Source of the DNA: Actinomadura rifamycini DSM 43936
GTDB taxonomy: Bacteria > Actinomycetota > Actinomycetes > Streptosporangiales > Streptosporangiaceae
Length of the DNA: 64,000 nucleotides
Assembly (NCBI RefSeq): GCF_000425065.1
Contig: NZ_AULB01000018.1
Coordinates: forward strand, 107,744 to 171,743
Direction of reading: 5' to 3'
Part shown: positions 34,590 through 42,357 of the stretch, piece by piece
Position numbering within the stretch: the stretch's first letter is position 1
Layout of the letters: each line of letters opens with the position of its first letter
The notes under the pieces: model-generated
Databases searched by the model: none
What the model saw: the letters and a program-made list of their open reading frames with translations, nothing else
Told to the model about the DNA's origin: nothing
Position numbers and translations under genes: made by a program

Positions 34590-35195
34590 TCAGGACGAGC
34601 CCCGTGCGGCGTCGAACCGCGCGGTGACGTCCGTCCAGTCCACCAGCGACCACAGCTTCTCGACGTAGTCCGGGCGGACGTTGCGGTACTGCAGGTAGTA
34701 CGCGTGCTCCCAGGCGTCGAAGACCAGCAGCGGCGTCGTGTTCATGCCGACGTTGCCGTGGTGGTCGTACACCTGCTCGACGACGAGCCGCCTCCCGAGC
34801 GGCTCCCACGCGAGCACGCCCCAGCCGGAGCCCTGCACGGTGGACGTCGCCGCCGTGAGCTGCTTGCGGAACGCGTCGAACGTCCCGAAGTGCTCGTCGA
34901 TCGCGGCGGCCAGCTCCCCGTCCGGACGGTCGCCGCCGTCGGGCGACAGGTTGTTCCAGAAGATCGAATGCAGAACGTGCCCGGAGAGGTTGAACGCGAA
35001 CGTCTTCTCCAGGCCGACCAGCCCGCCGAACTGCTCCTTGTCCCGCGCCTCGGCGAGCTTCTCGAGCGTGTCGTTGGCCCCCTTCACGTAGGCGGCGTGG
35101 TGCTTGGCGTGGTGCAGCTCCAGGATCTCGCCGGTGATGGCGGGTTCGAGGGCGGCGTAGTCGTAGGGGAGGTCGGGAAGCGTGTAGTCGGCCAT
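34590..35195 (-). CDS. sodF: Superoxide dismutase, Fe/Mn family
   Basis: A 201-residue SOD. Metal ligands are in the expected places: His in LHHAKHHAAYV, His in LSGHVLHSIFW, and Asp/His in VFDAWEHAYYLQY. YDYAALEPAITGEILELHHAKHH is the N-terminal hairpin signature. The upstream Nur-type box (35206-35222) matches the control of Streptomyces sodF, which is repressed when nickel is plentiful and NiSOD replaces it; the symbol rests on that. The -10-like AATAGT (35202-35207 region, minus) ends 6 nt before the ATG, implying a leaderless transcript. Confidence 0.92.
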   Translation of the reverse strand: MADYTLPDLPYDYAALEPAITGEILELHHAKHHAAYVKGANDTLEKLAEARDKEQFGGLVGLEKTFAFNLSGHVLHSIFWNNLSPDGGDRPDGELAAAIDEHFGTFDAFRKQLTAATSTVQGSGWGVLAWEPLGRRLVVEQVYDHHGNVGMNTTPLLVFDAWEHAYYLQYRNVRPDYVEKLWSLVDWTDVTARFDAARGSS

Positions 35196-35205
35196 GGCGC
35201 CACTA

Positions 35206-35222
35206 TTGCAAACATGTTGCAG
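35206..35222. promoter_or_regulatory. Nur (nickel uptake regulator) box
   Basis: TTGCAA-ACATG-TTGCAG matches the Streptomyces Nur consensus TTGCAA-N5-TTGCAA except in the last base. It overlaps the -10 element of the SOD gene, the position from which a Fur-family repressor would block transcription. Confidence 0.78.
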
Positions 35223-35256
35223 TTACGTCCATCAAGCAACACCAATGAGATCGCAA

Positions 35257-35300
35257 GAGCAGAGGCCCGCCCCGGGAACCCCGGGAGCGGGCCTCTGCTC
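35257..35300 (-). terminator. Very strong hairpin terminator
   Basis: A 14-bp perfect outer stem (GAGCAGAGGCCCGC / GCGGGCCTCTGCTC) encloses a further CCCGGG pairing with a 3-nt loop and one bulged base. It lies 15 bp beyond the stop of the 64-residue gene and upstream of the SOD promoter, insulating the two. Confidence 0.85.
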
Positions 35301-35315
35301 GGCCGTCCTGCCGTG

Positions 35316-35510
35316 TCAGTACCCTCGATGACCACCGGCCCCGCCCGGACCGTGCCCACCGGTGCCGCGCCCGCCGCCGCGGAACTTCGCGAGCAGACGC
35401 TGGATCTTGGCTTTGTTGCGCGGGTCGCGCGCGGCCCGCTGCACCTGCGCGCGCGCCTTCTGGCCCTGCGGGCTGCGCAGGAACTTCGTGATGCGGTCGA
35501 TGAGAGGCAT
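35316..35510 (-). CDS. Small basic conserved protein
   Basis: A 64-residue protein, MPLIDRITKFLRSPQGQKAR..., with a basic helical body (ARAQVQRAARDPRNKAKIQRLLAKFR) and a Gly/His-rich tail (GGGRGTGGHGPGGAGGHRGY). No enzymatic motif is seen; a nucleic-acid-binding role is only a guess. It has an excellent ribosome site (GAGGAGG) and its own strong terminator, which supports a real gene. Confidence 0.75.
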   Translation of the reverse strand: MPLIDRITKFLRSPQGQKARAQVQRAARDPRNKAKIQRLLAKFRGGGRGTGGHGPGGAGGHRGY

Positions 35511-35584
35511 CGATTTCCTCCTCGGCCTAGCCTCGATGCTTCAACGAGTGCCCGCACAGGAAAGTTCGGAACCTGGCGCGGACG

Positions 35585-36412
35585 TCAGGGCTTCGAAGGA
35601 GGGGACGCCTTGAACCAGTGCCCGCGCGGGCCTTCCGCGGCGAGGTGGAACGGGTGCCCCTCCTCGGTCATCGCCCGGTACAGGAACTCCGCGGCGGTGC
35701 AGTCGAACCGGGTGCCCTCGTCGAGGCTGTCCACCGCGTAGACGGGCCACCGGTCGGGGTCGTCCCCCTCGGTGATCCAGCAGAACGTCTGCTCGTGCTC
35801 GTTGTTCGACCAGGGGATCAGCCCGCCCGGCGCCGGGAACGGCGGGTGCTCCCCACCGAGCTCCAACCCGTATTCGGTGTGCCAGATCAGCTTGTCCGGA
35901 GGGAACACCACGTAGAACCCGTTGAACGCGCCCTTGCAGCCGAACAGCTCGACCAGCCGCTTGTAGTCGCCCGGCAGGGGCGCGCCGAGCCGCCCCTCGA
36001 CCGCCGCCCAGTCGGGCGCGGGGACCGGCTCCGGCGGGCCGCCCGTGAGCGCGTGCAGCCGCTCCGGCCACGGCAGCTCCGCGGGCGGCTCGACGAACTC
36101 CGGGACCGTCCGGCGCGCGACGGCGACGACGATCCGGTCGTCCGCGTCCTGCCCGACCGCGACCGCCCGCCTGCCGCGCGCCCAGGCGGAGTCCCAGTCG
36201 CAGCCCTCCGGAAGCGCCATGGGCGGCTCGGCGTCCCTCCAGTACACGCGGCTGTACCGCTCGGTGAGCCTGTCGTCCGGGACGAGGATGCCGCCGTCGG
36301 TGACGAGCACGCAGGTGTGGCCGTCCCGGTGGCCCGGCTGATCGCACGTCAGGTCGCCCGTCTCCGCCTCCAGGAGGCCGTACACGGTCGCCAGCAGTTC
36401 CTCGGAGTCCAT
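35585..36412 (-). CDS. SMI1/KNR4-family protein
   Basis: A 275-residue protein. The C-terminal half is a SMI1/KNR4 (SUKH) domain: WAAVEGRLGAPLPGDYKRLVELFGCKGAFNGFYVVFPPD, IPWSNNEHEQTFCWITEGDDPDRWPVYAVDSLDEGTRFDCTAAEFLYRAM. The N-terminal half holds VLVTDGGILVPDDRLTERYSRVYWRD. SUKH proteins are frequent immunity proteins of contact-dependent or polymorphic toxins, but no toxin gene lies next to it here, so a stand-alone role is equally possible. Confidence 0.8.
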   Translation of the reverse strand: MDSEELLATVYGLLEAETGDLTCDQPGHRDGHTCVLVTDGGILVPDDRLTERYSRVYWRDAEPPMALPEGCDWDSAWARGRRAVAVGQDADDRIVVAVARRTVPEFVEPPAELPWPERLHALTGGPPEPVPAPDWAAVEGRLGAPLPGDYKRLVELFGCKGAFNGFYVVFPPDKLIWHTEYGLELGGEHPPFPAPGGLIPWSNNEHEQTFCWITEGDDPDRWPVYAVDSLDEGTRFDCTAAEFLYRAMTEEGHPFHLAAEGPRGHWFKASPPSKP

Positions 36413-36489
36413 GGGGGCACCCAAGCACCCGCCGCCGACATCGCGCCACGGGCCGCGAACCACCGCCCCCGCGACGGGGACGAAGGCTC

Positions 36490-37494
36490 TCAGAACTCCT
36501 CGTCGAGCGCCACGGCGCCCTCCACCCCGATCTGGTAGGCCGACACCCGCCGCTCGAAGAAGTTCGACAGCTCCTGGACGTCCTGGAGCTCCATGAACGC
36601 GAACGGGTTCGGGGTGCCGTAGCGGGCGGGGATGCCGAGCCGGGCGAGCCGCCGGTCCGCGACGTACTCCAGGTAGCCGCGCATGTCGTCGGCGCTCATG
36701 CCCGGCAGGCCGTCGCCGCACAGGTCCCGCGCGAACGCCAGTTCGGCGTCCACGGCCTCCTCCAGCATCCGGACGACCTGGGCCGCCATCGCGTCGTCGA
36801 ACAGGCCGGGCTCCTCCGCCCGGACGGTGTCGACCACCGAGAACGCGAAGTCCATGTGCAGGCTCTCGTCCCGGAAGACCCAGTTCGTCCCGGACGCGAG
36901 GCCGTTGAGCAGCCCGCGCGACCGCAGCCAGTACACGTACGCGAAGGCGCCGTAGAAGAACAGGCCCTCGATGCAGGCGGCGAAGCAGATGAGGTTCAGC
37001 AGGAACGCGCGGCGGTCGGCGGCGGTGCGCAGCTCGTCGAGGGAGCCGAGGGAGTCGATCCAGCGGAAGCAGAACTCGGCCTTCGCGCGGATGGACGGGA
37101 TGTGCTCGATCGCCGCGAACGCCTTCGCGCGCTCGTCGTGGTCGGGCAGGTAGGTGTCGAGGAGGGTCAGGTAGAACTGGACGTGCACGGCCTCCTCGAA
37201 CAGCTGCCGCGACAGGTACAGCCGGGCCTCCGGCGCGTTGACGTGCTTGTACAGGTTCAGCACCAGGTTGTTCGCGACGATCGAGTCGCCGGTCGCGAAG
37301 AACGCCACGAGCCGGTTCACCAGGTGCAGCTCCGCCGGCGTGAGGCGGGCGAGGTCGGCCAGGTCGGACGCGAGGTCGACCTCCTCGACCGTCCAGGTGT
37401 TGCGGATCGCGGCCCGGTACCGCTCGTAGAAGTCGGGGTAGCGCATGGGACGCAGGGTCAGGTCCATGCCGGGGTCGAGGAGCAGGTTCGTCAC
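36490..37494 (-). CDS. nrdB: Ribonucleoside-diphosphate reductase class Ia, beta subunit
   Basis: A 334-residue radical-bearing subunit. The di-iron ligands align in order: Asp in FATGDSIVANNL, Glu and His in LFEEAVHVQFY, Glu in ACIEGLFFYG, Glu and His in FRDESLHMDF. The Tyr of EAVHVQFY, four residues after the His, matches the stable tyrosyl radical of E. coli Y122. The GTG start overlaps the nrdA stop codon (GTGA), so translation is coupled. Together with NrdA it makes dNDPs under aerobic conditions. The C-terminus ends in the acidic ALDEEF tail that docks on NrdA. Confidence 0.95.
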   Translation of the reverse strand: MTNLLLDPGMDLTLRPMRYPDFYERYRAAIRNTWTVEEVDLASDLADLARLTPAELHLVNRLVAFFATGDSIVANNLVLNLYKHVNAPEARLYLSRQLFEEAVHVQFYLTLLDTYLPDHDERAKAFAAIEHIPSIRAKAEFCFRWIDSLGSLDELRTAADRRAFLLNLICFAACIEGLFFYGAFAYVYWLRSRGLLNGLASGTNWVFRDESLHMDFAFSVVDTVRAEEPGLFDDAMAAQVVRMLEEAVDAELAFARDLCGDGLPGMSADDMRGYLEYVADRRLARLGIPARYGTPNPFAFMELQDVQELSNFFERRVSAYQIGVEGAVALDEEF

Positions 37495-39770
37495 TGGCAC
37501 GCCTCGCAGGTCTCCGGGTTCTCCAGGGAGCAGGCGTCCGCGGCGCCGGACGGCGCGACGGTCGTCTGCGCGATCCGGGTCGCGGGCCTGGACCGCAGGT
37601 AGTAGGTGGTCTTGAGGCCGCTGCGCCACGCGTACGCGTACATCGACGACAGCTTCCCGATCGTGGGGGTCTCCATGAACAGGTTCAGCGACTGCGACTG
37701 GTCGATGTAGGGGGTGCGGGCGGCGGCGAGGTCGATCAGGGCCTTCTGCGGCAGCTCCCACGCGGTGCGGTAGAGCGTCCGCATCTCCTCGGGCAGGTCC
37801 ACGATGCCCTGGATCGAGCCGTTCGCCCGCTTGATCGCCTCCCGCACCTCGGACGTCCACAGCCCCAGCGACTTCAGGTCGTCGACGAGGTACGCGTTGA
37901 GCTGCAGGAACTCGCCGGACAGCGTCTCGCGCTTGAAGAGGTTCGACACCTGCGGCTCGATGCACTCGTAGCAGCCCGCGATCGACGCGATCGTCGCGGT
38001 GGGCGCGATCGCGACCAGCAGCGAGTTGCGCAGCCCCACCTCGGCGACGCGGGCGCGCAGCGCCGCCCAGTCGTCCGGACGGGACGGCGCCGCGTGCGCG
38101 AACGCGTCCGGGTGCAGCCAGCCGCGCGCCGTCCGGGTCTCCGCGTACGCCGGGAGCGGGCCGTGCGCCTCGGCGAGGTCGGCGGACGCCGCGTACGCGG
38201 CCAGCGCGATCTCCTCGGCGATCCGGGTGGACAGCGCGAGCGCCTCCGGGGAGTCGAACGGGAGGCGCAGCGTGAAGAAGACGTCGGCGAGACCCATCAC
38301 CCCGAGCCCGATCGGACGCCACGTCCGGTTCGCCGTCGCCGCCTCGGGCGTCGGGTAGAAGCCGCGGTCGATGGTGCGGTCCAGGAACCGGACGGCGGTG
38401 CGGACGGTCGCGCGGAGCCGCTCCCAGTCGACGCCCGCGGCGGTGACGTGCGCGGCGAGGTTCACCGAGCCGAGGTTGCAGACGGCCGCCTCGCGGTCGC
38501 CCGTCACCTCCAGGATCTCGGTGCACAGGTTGGACAGGTGGACGGTCCGGCCCGGCTCGGCGGTCTGGTTGCAGGCGCGGTTCGCGGCGTCCTTGAACGT
38601 CATCCACCCGTTGCCGGTCTGCGCGAGCGTCCGCATCATCCGCCCGTACAGGCGGCGGGCCGGGACCTGCCGGACGTACCCGCCCGCGGCCTCGGCGGCC
38701 CGGTACGCGGCGTCGAACTCCTCGCCCCACAGGTCCGTGAGGTGCGGGACCTCCTTCGGGTCGAACAGCGACCACACCCCGTCGGCCTCGACGCGGCGCA
38801 TGAACTCGTCCGGGACCCAGTTCGCGAGGTTCAGGTTGTGGGTGCGGCGCGCGTCCTCGCCGGTGTTGTCGCGCAGCTCCAGGAACTCCTCGACGTCCGC
38901 GTGCCACGGCTCCAGGTAGACGCAGGCCGCGCCCTTGCGGCGGCCGCCCTGGTTGACGGCGGCGACCGACGCGTCGAGCGTGCGCAGCCACGGGACGATC
39001 CCGTTCGAGTGGCCGTTCGTCCCCCGGATCAGCGAGCCCCGCGACCGGACCCGCGTCCACGAGATCCCGATGCCGCCCGCGTACTTGCTGAGCGCCGCGA
39101 CCTGCCCGTACCGCTCGTAGATCGACTCCAGCTCGTCCCGGGGCGAGTCGAGCAGGAAGCAGGACGAGAGCTGGGGGCGGCGCGCGGCGGAGTTGAACAG
39201 CGTCGGGGAGCTGGGCAGGTACGCCAGGGCGCTGAGCAGCCCGTACAGCTCGGCGGCCTCGGCGACCGTGTCGGCGAGGCCGCACGCGACGCGGAGGAAG
39301 AAGTGCTGCGGGCGCTCCAGGACGAGCCGGGTGCTCGGGTGGCGCAGCAGGTACCGGTCGTAGACGGTGCGCAGGCCGAAGTACTCGAACCGGTCGTCGG
39401 CCGCGTCGTCGACGAGCGCGTCCAGCTCGGCGGCGTGCGCGGCGACGAACGCGGCGGGCCCGTCGCCGAGCAGCCCGGCGGCGTGCGCGGCGGAGACGGA
39501 CCGGGAGAAGGTCTGCGCTCCCCCGGCCGCGGCCTCCTCGGCGATCTTCGCGGCGAGCAGCCGCGCGGCGGCCTTCCCGTAGCCGGGGTCGGCCGCGACG
39601 AGCGCGGCGGCCTCGCCGATCGCGAGGTCCCGCAGGGCGGCGGCGTCCAGCCCGTCCGCCGACCGGACGGCCGCGAGGACGCGCCCGGGATCGGCCCCCG
39701 GCACCCCGGCGCAGGCCCGCTCGACCTCGGCGGCGATGCCCGCCGCCGGGCGCGCGAGTTGCTGTGTCAC
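37491..39770 (-). CDS. nrdA: Ribonucleoside-diphosphate reductase class Ia, alpha subunit
   Basis: A 759-residue catalytic subunit. Active-site cysteines appear in QLSSCFLLDSP, SNLCTEILEV (Asn-Leu-Cys-Thr-Glu) and AVCNLGSVNL; the radical-transfer Tyr pair is in KTTYYLRSRP; the C-terminal reductant pair is CEAC. The first 80 residues look like the helical part of an ATP-cone without its N-terminal beta-hairpin. The GTG start at 39770 has GGGGAGAG upstream. Expression should depend on the cobalamin riboswitch at 39876-40077 and the NrdR-type boxes above it, as known for Streptomyces nrdABS. No nrdS-like gene follows. Confidence 0.95.
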   Translation of the reverse strand: MTQQLARPAAGIAAEVERACAGVPGADPGRVLAAVRSADGLDAAALRDLAIGEAAALVAADPGYGKAAARLLAAKIAEEAAAGGAQTFSRSVSAAHAAGLLGDGPAAFVAAHAAELDALVDDAADDRFEYFGLRTVYDRYLLRHPSTRLVLERPQHFFLRVACGLADTVAEAAELYGLLSALAYLPSSPTLFNSAARRPQLSSCFLLDSPRDELESIYERYGQVAALSKYAGGIGISWTRVRSRGSLIRGTNGHSNGIVPWLRTLDASVAAVNQGGRRKGAACVYLEPWHADVEEFLELRDNTGEDARRTHNLNLANWVPDEFMRRVEADGVWSLFDPKEVPHLTDLWGEEFDAAYRAAEAAGGYVRQVPARRLYGRMMRTLAQTGNGWMTFKDAANRACNQTAEPGRTVHLSNLCTEILEVTGDREAAVCNLGSVNLAAHVTAAGVDWERLRATVRTAVRFLDRTIDRGFYPTPEAATANRTWRPIGLGVMGLADVFFTLRLPFDSPEALALSTRIAEEIALAAYAASADLAEAHGPLPAYAETRTARGWLHPDAFAHAAPSRPDDWAALRARVAEVGLRNSLLVAIAPTATIASIAGCYECIEPQVSNLFKRETLSGEFLQLNAYLVDDLKSLGLWTSEVREAIKRANGSIQGIVDLPEEMRTLYRTAWELPQKALIDLAAARTPYIDQSQSLNLFMETPTIGKLSSMYAYAWRSGLKTTYYLRSRPATRIAQTTVAPSGAADACSLENPETCEACQ

Positions 39771-39875
39771 GTGCTCTCTCCCCTCGTGAGACGGCCTCAC
39801 GAGGGCACGCGAACGGGCACGGCGGCACGCCGCGGGCCCGTCCGGCGGCCTGCCCGCGAGGCCCGGACGAAACGC

Positions 39876-40077
39876 GCGCTGGCAGGTCTTCGGACTCGCG
39901 GGCACCGCGCCTCCCGGAGGAGGGCGCGACCTACTGGCCGTCGCTTCCCGGACCGCGGCGCGGTCCAGTGCTTCGTGACGGCGGTCGTTCCAGCTCACCG
40001 CTGCGGGGCAGTCCCGGATTCGCACCGGGTTCCCTCTTGCGACGCCCCCGCCGCGGACGGCGGGGGCGAACCAGCAC
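39876..40077 (-). ncRNA. Cobalamin (B12) riboswitch
   Basis: On the minus strand the conserved core is complete: AGAGGGAA, then GGTGCGAATCCGGGACTG, CCCCGCAGCGGTGAGC, and the 3' box GAGTCCGAAGACCTGCC. The closing P1 helix is formed by GTGCTGG (40071-40077) and CCAGCGC (39876-39882). It lies about 105 nt upstream of nrdA. In Streptomyces the same element turns nrdABS off when adenosylcobalamin is abundant and the B12-dependent class II enzyme suffices. Confidence 0.95.
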
Positions 40078-40086
40078 GGGACTCGA

Positions 40087-40133
40087 ACCCTACATCTAGT
40101 TTGACCTTGATATGCAACCCCAAGATGTTGGGC
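40087..40133 (-). promoter_or_regulatory. Tandem NrdR-type boxes at the nrdAB promoter
   Basis: Two cores fit the NrdR pattern CwAtATaTwG: CTACATCTAG (40090-40099) and CAAGATGTTG (40121-40130). Extended to 16 bp, the first matches 12 of 16 positions of the consensus ACACTATATATAGTGT. Their centres are 31 bp apart, the three-turn spacing known for NrdR box pairs. A -10-like CTAGAT and -35-like TTGGGG on the minus strand overlap the two boxes. Confidence 0.72.
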
Positions 40134-40183
40134 GTGTCGGTGAGGGCGGGGGTGGGTTCACGATCGCCGGAAGGAGTGAGACG

Positions 40184-40831
40184 ATGGGTCCCGTCATGCT
40201 CCCGCGCCCTCCGCACCCGCTGTTCCGCGCCGCCCGCGCGGTCGTCTTCGCGACCGTGTGCGTGACGCTGGCGACGGCCGGGCACGCACTCGCCGCGCGG
40301 GAAGCGGTACCCGGCTGGGCGGTCGTGACCGGGTTCGGCGCCGTCCTCGCCGTCACGCTGCTGCTGGCCGGGCACGAGCGGTCGCTCCCGACGATCACGG
40401 GCGGGCTCCTCGGCGGCCAGTTCGCGCTGCACGCGCTGTTCACGAAGGCGACCGTCCCTGCGACGGCGGGCGCCGCCGCCGGGCACGCCGGACACACCGG
40501 GCACGCCGTGCAGACCGCGGCGGACCCCGCCTGGCCCGTCCTCTCCGGCGGCTGCGGCATGACGCTCGCGCACGCGGCCGCCGCGCTGCTGGCCGCCTGC
40601 TGGCTGTGGCGCGGGGAACGCGCCGCGTGGACGCTGGCCCGGCGGGTCGCCGCGGCCGCCGACCGTCCGATCCGGCTGCTCCTCGCGCTGCTCACCGCCC
40701 GGCCGCCCGCGCCCGCCCCGCGCGTCCCCGCCGCCGCGCCGCCGGTCGTCCCGGCCGTCGGCCGCGCGCTCCGGCACCAGGTCGTCCGGCGGGGACCGCC
40801 CGTCCGTTCGAGGGCGCTCGCCCCCCGCTGA
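40184..40831 (+). CDS. Membrane protein with His-rich loop (copper-operon associated)
   Basis: A 215-residue protein with about 4 membrane segments (AVVFATVCVTLATAGHALA, WAVVTGFGAVLAVTLLLAG, TGGLLGGQFALHALF, MTLAHAAAALLAACWLW) and a His-rich extracytoplasmic loop (AAAGHAGHTGHAVQ). The tail is basic and proline-rich. Similar proteins precede YcnI and CopC genes in actinobacteria, so a role in copper handling is likely but unproved. AAGGAG lies 7 nt before the ATG at 40184. It is divergent from nrdAB. Confidence 0.75.
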   Translation: MGPVMLPRPPHPLFRAARAVVFATVCVTLATAGHALAAREAVPGWAVVTGFGAVLAVTLLLAGHERSLPTITGGLLGGQFALHALFTKATVPATAGAAAGHAGHTGHAVQTAADPAWPVLSGGCGMTLAHAAAALLAACWLWRGERAAWTLARRVAAAADRPIRLLLALLTARPPAPAPRVPAAAPPVVPAVGRALRHQVVRRGPPVRSRALAPR

Positions 40832-40913
40832 GGCGGGACGGGACGGGCGCCGGACGCACCGGACGCCGACCGGCGATCCGGTCCCGACGCTTCTCCTCGA
40901 ACGGAGTCCCGAC

Positions 40914-41627
40914 ATGTCCCTCATCCCGCACGCCCGGCGCACGGCGGTCGTCGCCGTCCTGGGCGCCGCCGGACTCGTGGGCCTGGCCACGGCCGCGTCC
41001 GCGCACGTCACCGTGAACCCCGACGCGGCCGAGCAGGGCTCGTGGGCGAAGGTGTCCTTCCGCGTCCCGAACGAGCGCGACGACGCCGCCACCACGAAGC
41101 TCCAGATCGACCTGCCGGCCGAGCACCCGCTCCGGTCGGTGTCCGTCCGCCCCGTCCCCGGCTGGGACGTGGAGACGGAGAAGACGAAGCTGCCGCAGCC
41201 GGTGAAGACCGAGAGCGGCACGATCACCGAGGCGGTCACCCGCATCACCTGGACGGGCGGGAAGATCGAACCCGGACAGTTCCAGGAGTTCGACGTGTCG
41301 TTCGGCCCGCTGCCGACCGGCACCGACCAGATGATGTTCAAGGCCGCGCAGACCTACGAGGGCGGCGAGGTCGTCGACTGGGACCAGCCGACGCCCGAGA
41401 ACGGCGCCGAGCCCGAGCACCCGGCGCCCGTCCTGGCGCTGACGCCCGCCGCGTCCGGTTCCGGACACGGCGCGGACGCCGAACTGACCGCGACCGCCGC
41501 GGACACCGGCGACGCGGACGGCGCGGACGGCACCGCGCGGCTGCTCGGCGGCGTCGGCATCGGCGCCGGGGCCGTCGGCATCGCGATCGGCGGGTTCGGC
41601 CTGGCGCGGGCGCGGAGCCGGGCATGA
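40914..41627 (+). CDS. YcnI-type copper-binding membrane protein (DUF1775)
   Basis: A 237-residue exported protein: signal peptide to about residue 30 ending SAHVTVNP, whose His becomes the mature N-terminus. The YcnI domain follows (AAEQGSWAKVSFRVPNERDDAATTKLQIDLP ... PLRSVSVRPVPGWDVETEK, ITWTGGKIEPGQFQEFDVSFGPLP), and a C-terminal membrane helix (GVGIGAGAVGIAIGGFGLARA). YcnI proteins bind Cu(II) through the N-terminal His and a conserved Trp/Glu. Its stop overlaps the copC ATG (ATGA), showing a coupled operon. Confidence 0.92.
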   Translation: MSLIPHARRTAVVAVLGAAGLVGLATAASAHVTVNPDAAEQGSWAKVSFRVPNERDDAATTKLQIDLPAEHPLRSVSVRPVPGWDVETEKTKLPQPVKTESGTITEAVTRITWTGGKIEPGQFQEFDVSFGPLPTGTDQMMFKAAQTYEGGEVVDWDQPTPENGAEPEHPAPVLALTPAASGSGHGADAELTATAADTGDADGADGTARLLGGVGIGAGAVGIAIGGFGLARARSRA

Positions 41628-42184
41628 GGCGCGCGCTCGGAGCCGCCCTCGCGGCCGTCCTCACGCTCGCGGCGGCGCTCGCGTTCGCCGCGCCCGCCTC
41701 CGCGCACACCGCCCTGACGGGCTCGAACCCCAAGGAGGGCGCGACCGTCGCGCCGCCGTCCGAGATCGTCCTGACCTTCGCGAACCCGGTGACGCTGCCG
41801 CAGGTCGTCGTGACGGACGAGTCGGACGCGCGGCACGAGACCGGCGAACCGCAGTCGGTCGACAACGACGTCACGCAGGCGCTGAAGGCGCCGCTGCCGA
41901 ACGGCGTCTACACGGTCGGGTGGCGCGCGGTGTCCCCGGACGGGCACCCGATCTCGGGCACGTTCGAGTTCACCGTCGAGGGCGCGGCCCCGTCCGAGCC
42001 CGCCGCGGAGACGGCCGACCCGTCGGCGGCCGCCCCGGCCCCGGCGTCGTCGCCCGCGTCGACGTCCGAGCCGGAGGGCACGTCCGCGTCCTGGCTGTGG
42101 GTCGGCCTCGGGGCGCTCGCCGTCGCCGTCGTCGCCGGCGGCGTCGCGTGGCTGCGCCGCTCGAAGAGCGGCCCGGAGGACTGA
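41624..42184 (+). CDS. copC: CopC-domain copper resistance/chaperone protein
   Basis: A 186-residue exported protein: signal peptide to about residue 27, mature start HTALTGSNPKEGATVAPPSEIVLTFANPV with the copper-binding N-terminal His, and the conserved WRAVSPDGHPISGTFEFTV containing Asp and His ligands. A Pro/Ser/Ala-rich linker and a C-terminal membrane helix (WLWVGLGALAVAVVAGGVAWL) anchor it outside the membrane. It likely hands Cu(II) to or from a partner such as CopD, which is not present here. A 15-bp stem terminator follows. Confidence 0.92.
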   Translation: MRRALGAALAAVLTLAAALAFAAPASAHTALTGSNPKEGATVAPPSEIVLTFANPVTLPQVVVTDESDARHETGEPQSVDNDVTQALKAPLPNGVYTVGWRAVSPDGHPISGTFEFTVEGAAPSEPAAETADPSAAAPAPASSPASTSEPEGTSASWLWVGLGALAVAVVAGGVAWLRRSKSGPED

Positions 42185-42194
42185 CCGGCGCACG

Positions 42195-42237
42195 GCCGAC
42201 CGGGTGATCACGGAGTCGCACCGATCACCCGGTCGGC
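42195..42237 (+). terminator. Terminator of the copper-related operon
   Basis: Perfect 15-bp stem (GCCGACCGGGTGATC / GATCACCCGGTCGGC) with a 13-nt loop, 10 bp after the copC stop codon and followed by TGCTACCTTG. Confidence 0.88.
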
Positions 42238-42275
42238 TGCTACCTTGTGTCCCCGCACCGCGACGAGGGAGGTCG

Positions 42276-42329
42276 ATGAATATGGCCCGCGCCATGTTCC
42301 TCAGCCATGCCCTCGTCCGGGCCGCCTGA
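42276..42329 (+). CDS. Putative 17-residue leader peptide before a GNAT gene
   Basis: ATG with GAGGGAGG 4 nt upstream opens a 17-codon frame, MNMARAMFLSHALVRAA, ending in TGA. The last codons lie in the left arm of the hairpin at 42314-42345 and the stop codon lies in its loop. A TACCTT hexamer at 42241-42246 could be a -10. The strong ribosome site, the short length and the hairpin are the features of translation- or transcription-attenuation leaders. The sequence is not one I recognise. Confidence 0.5.
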   Translation: MNMARAMFLSHALVRAA

Positions 42330-42345
42330 GCGCGCGGCCCGGACG
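42314..42345 (+). promoter_or_regulatory. Attenuator-like hairpin overlapping the leader ORF
   Basis: Perfect 12-bp stem (CGTCCGGGCCGC / GCGGCCCGGACG) with an 8-nt loop, between the leader ORF and the GNAT start at 42358. A ribosome stopped on the leader would prevent it from folding. Confidence 0.65.
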
Positions 42346-42357
42346 CCCCGACCGTTC

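Larger units (their letters stand above)
39771..40183. other. Regulatory intergenic region between nrdA and the copper-related operon
   Basis: This 413-bp gap contains the nrdA leader (39771-39875), the cobalamin riboswitch (39876-40077), the nrdAB promoter with two NrdR-type boxes (40087-40133) and the ribosome site AAGGAG (40171-40176) of the divergent membrane-protein gene. No protein-coding potential was seen. Confidence 0.85.

Noticed and set aside
35585..36412. Immunity gene of a polymorphic-toxin locus
   Set aside because: The SUKH domain is typical of immunity proteins, but no toxin, WXG100 or secretion gene is adjacent, so the role is left open.
40068..40100. tRNA-like T-arm (GTTCGAGTCCC on the minus strand)
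   Set aside because: No anticodon or acceptor stem fits. The stretch straddles the 5' end of the cobalamin riboswitch, whose P1 strand (GTGCTGG) lies here.
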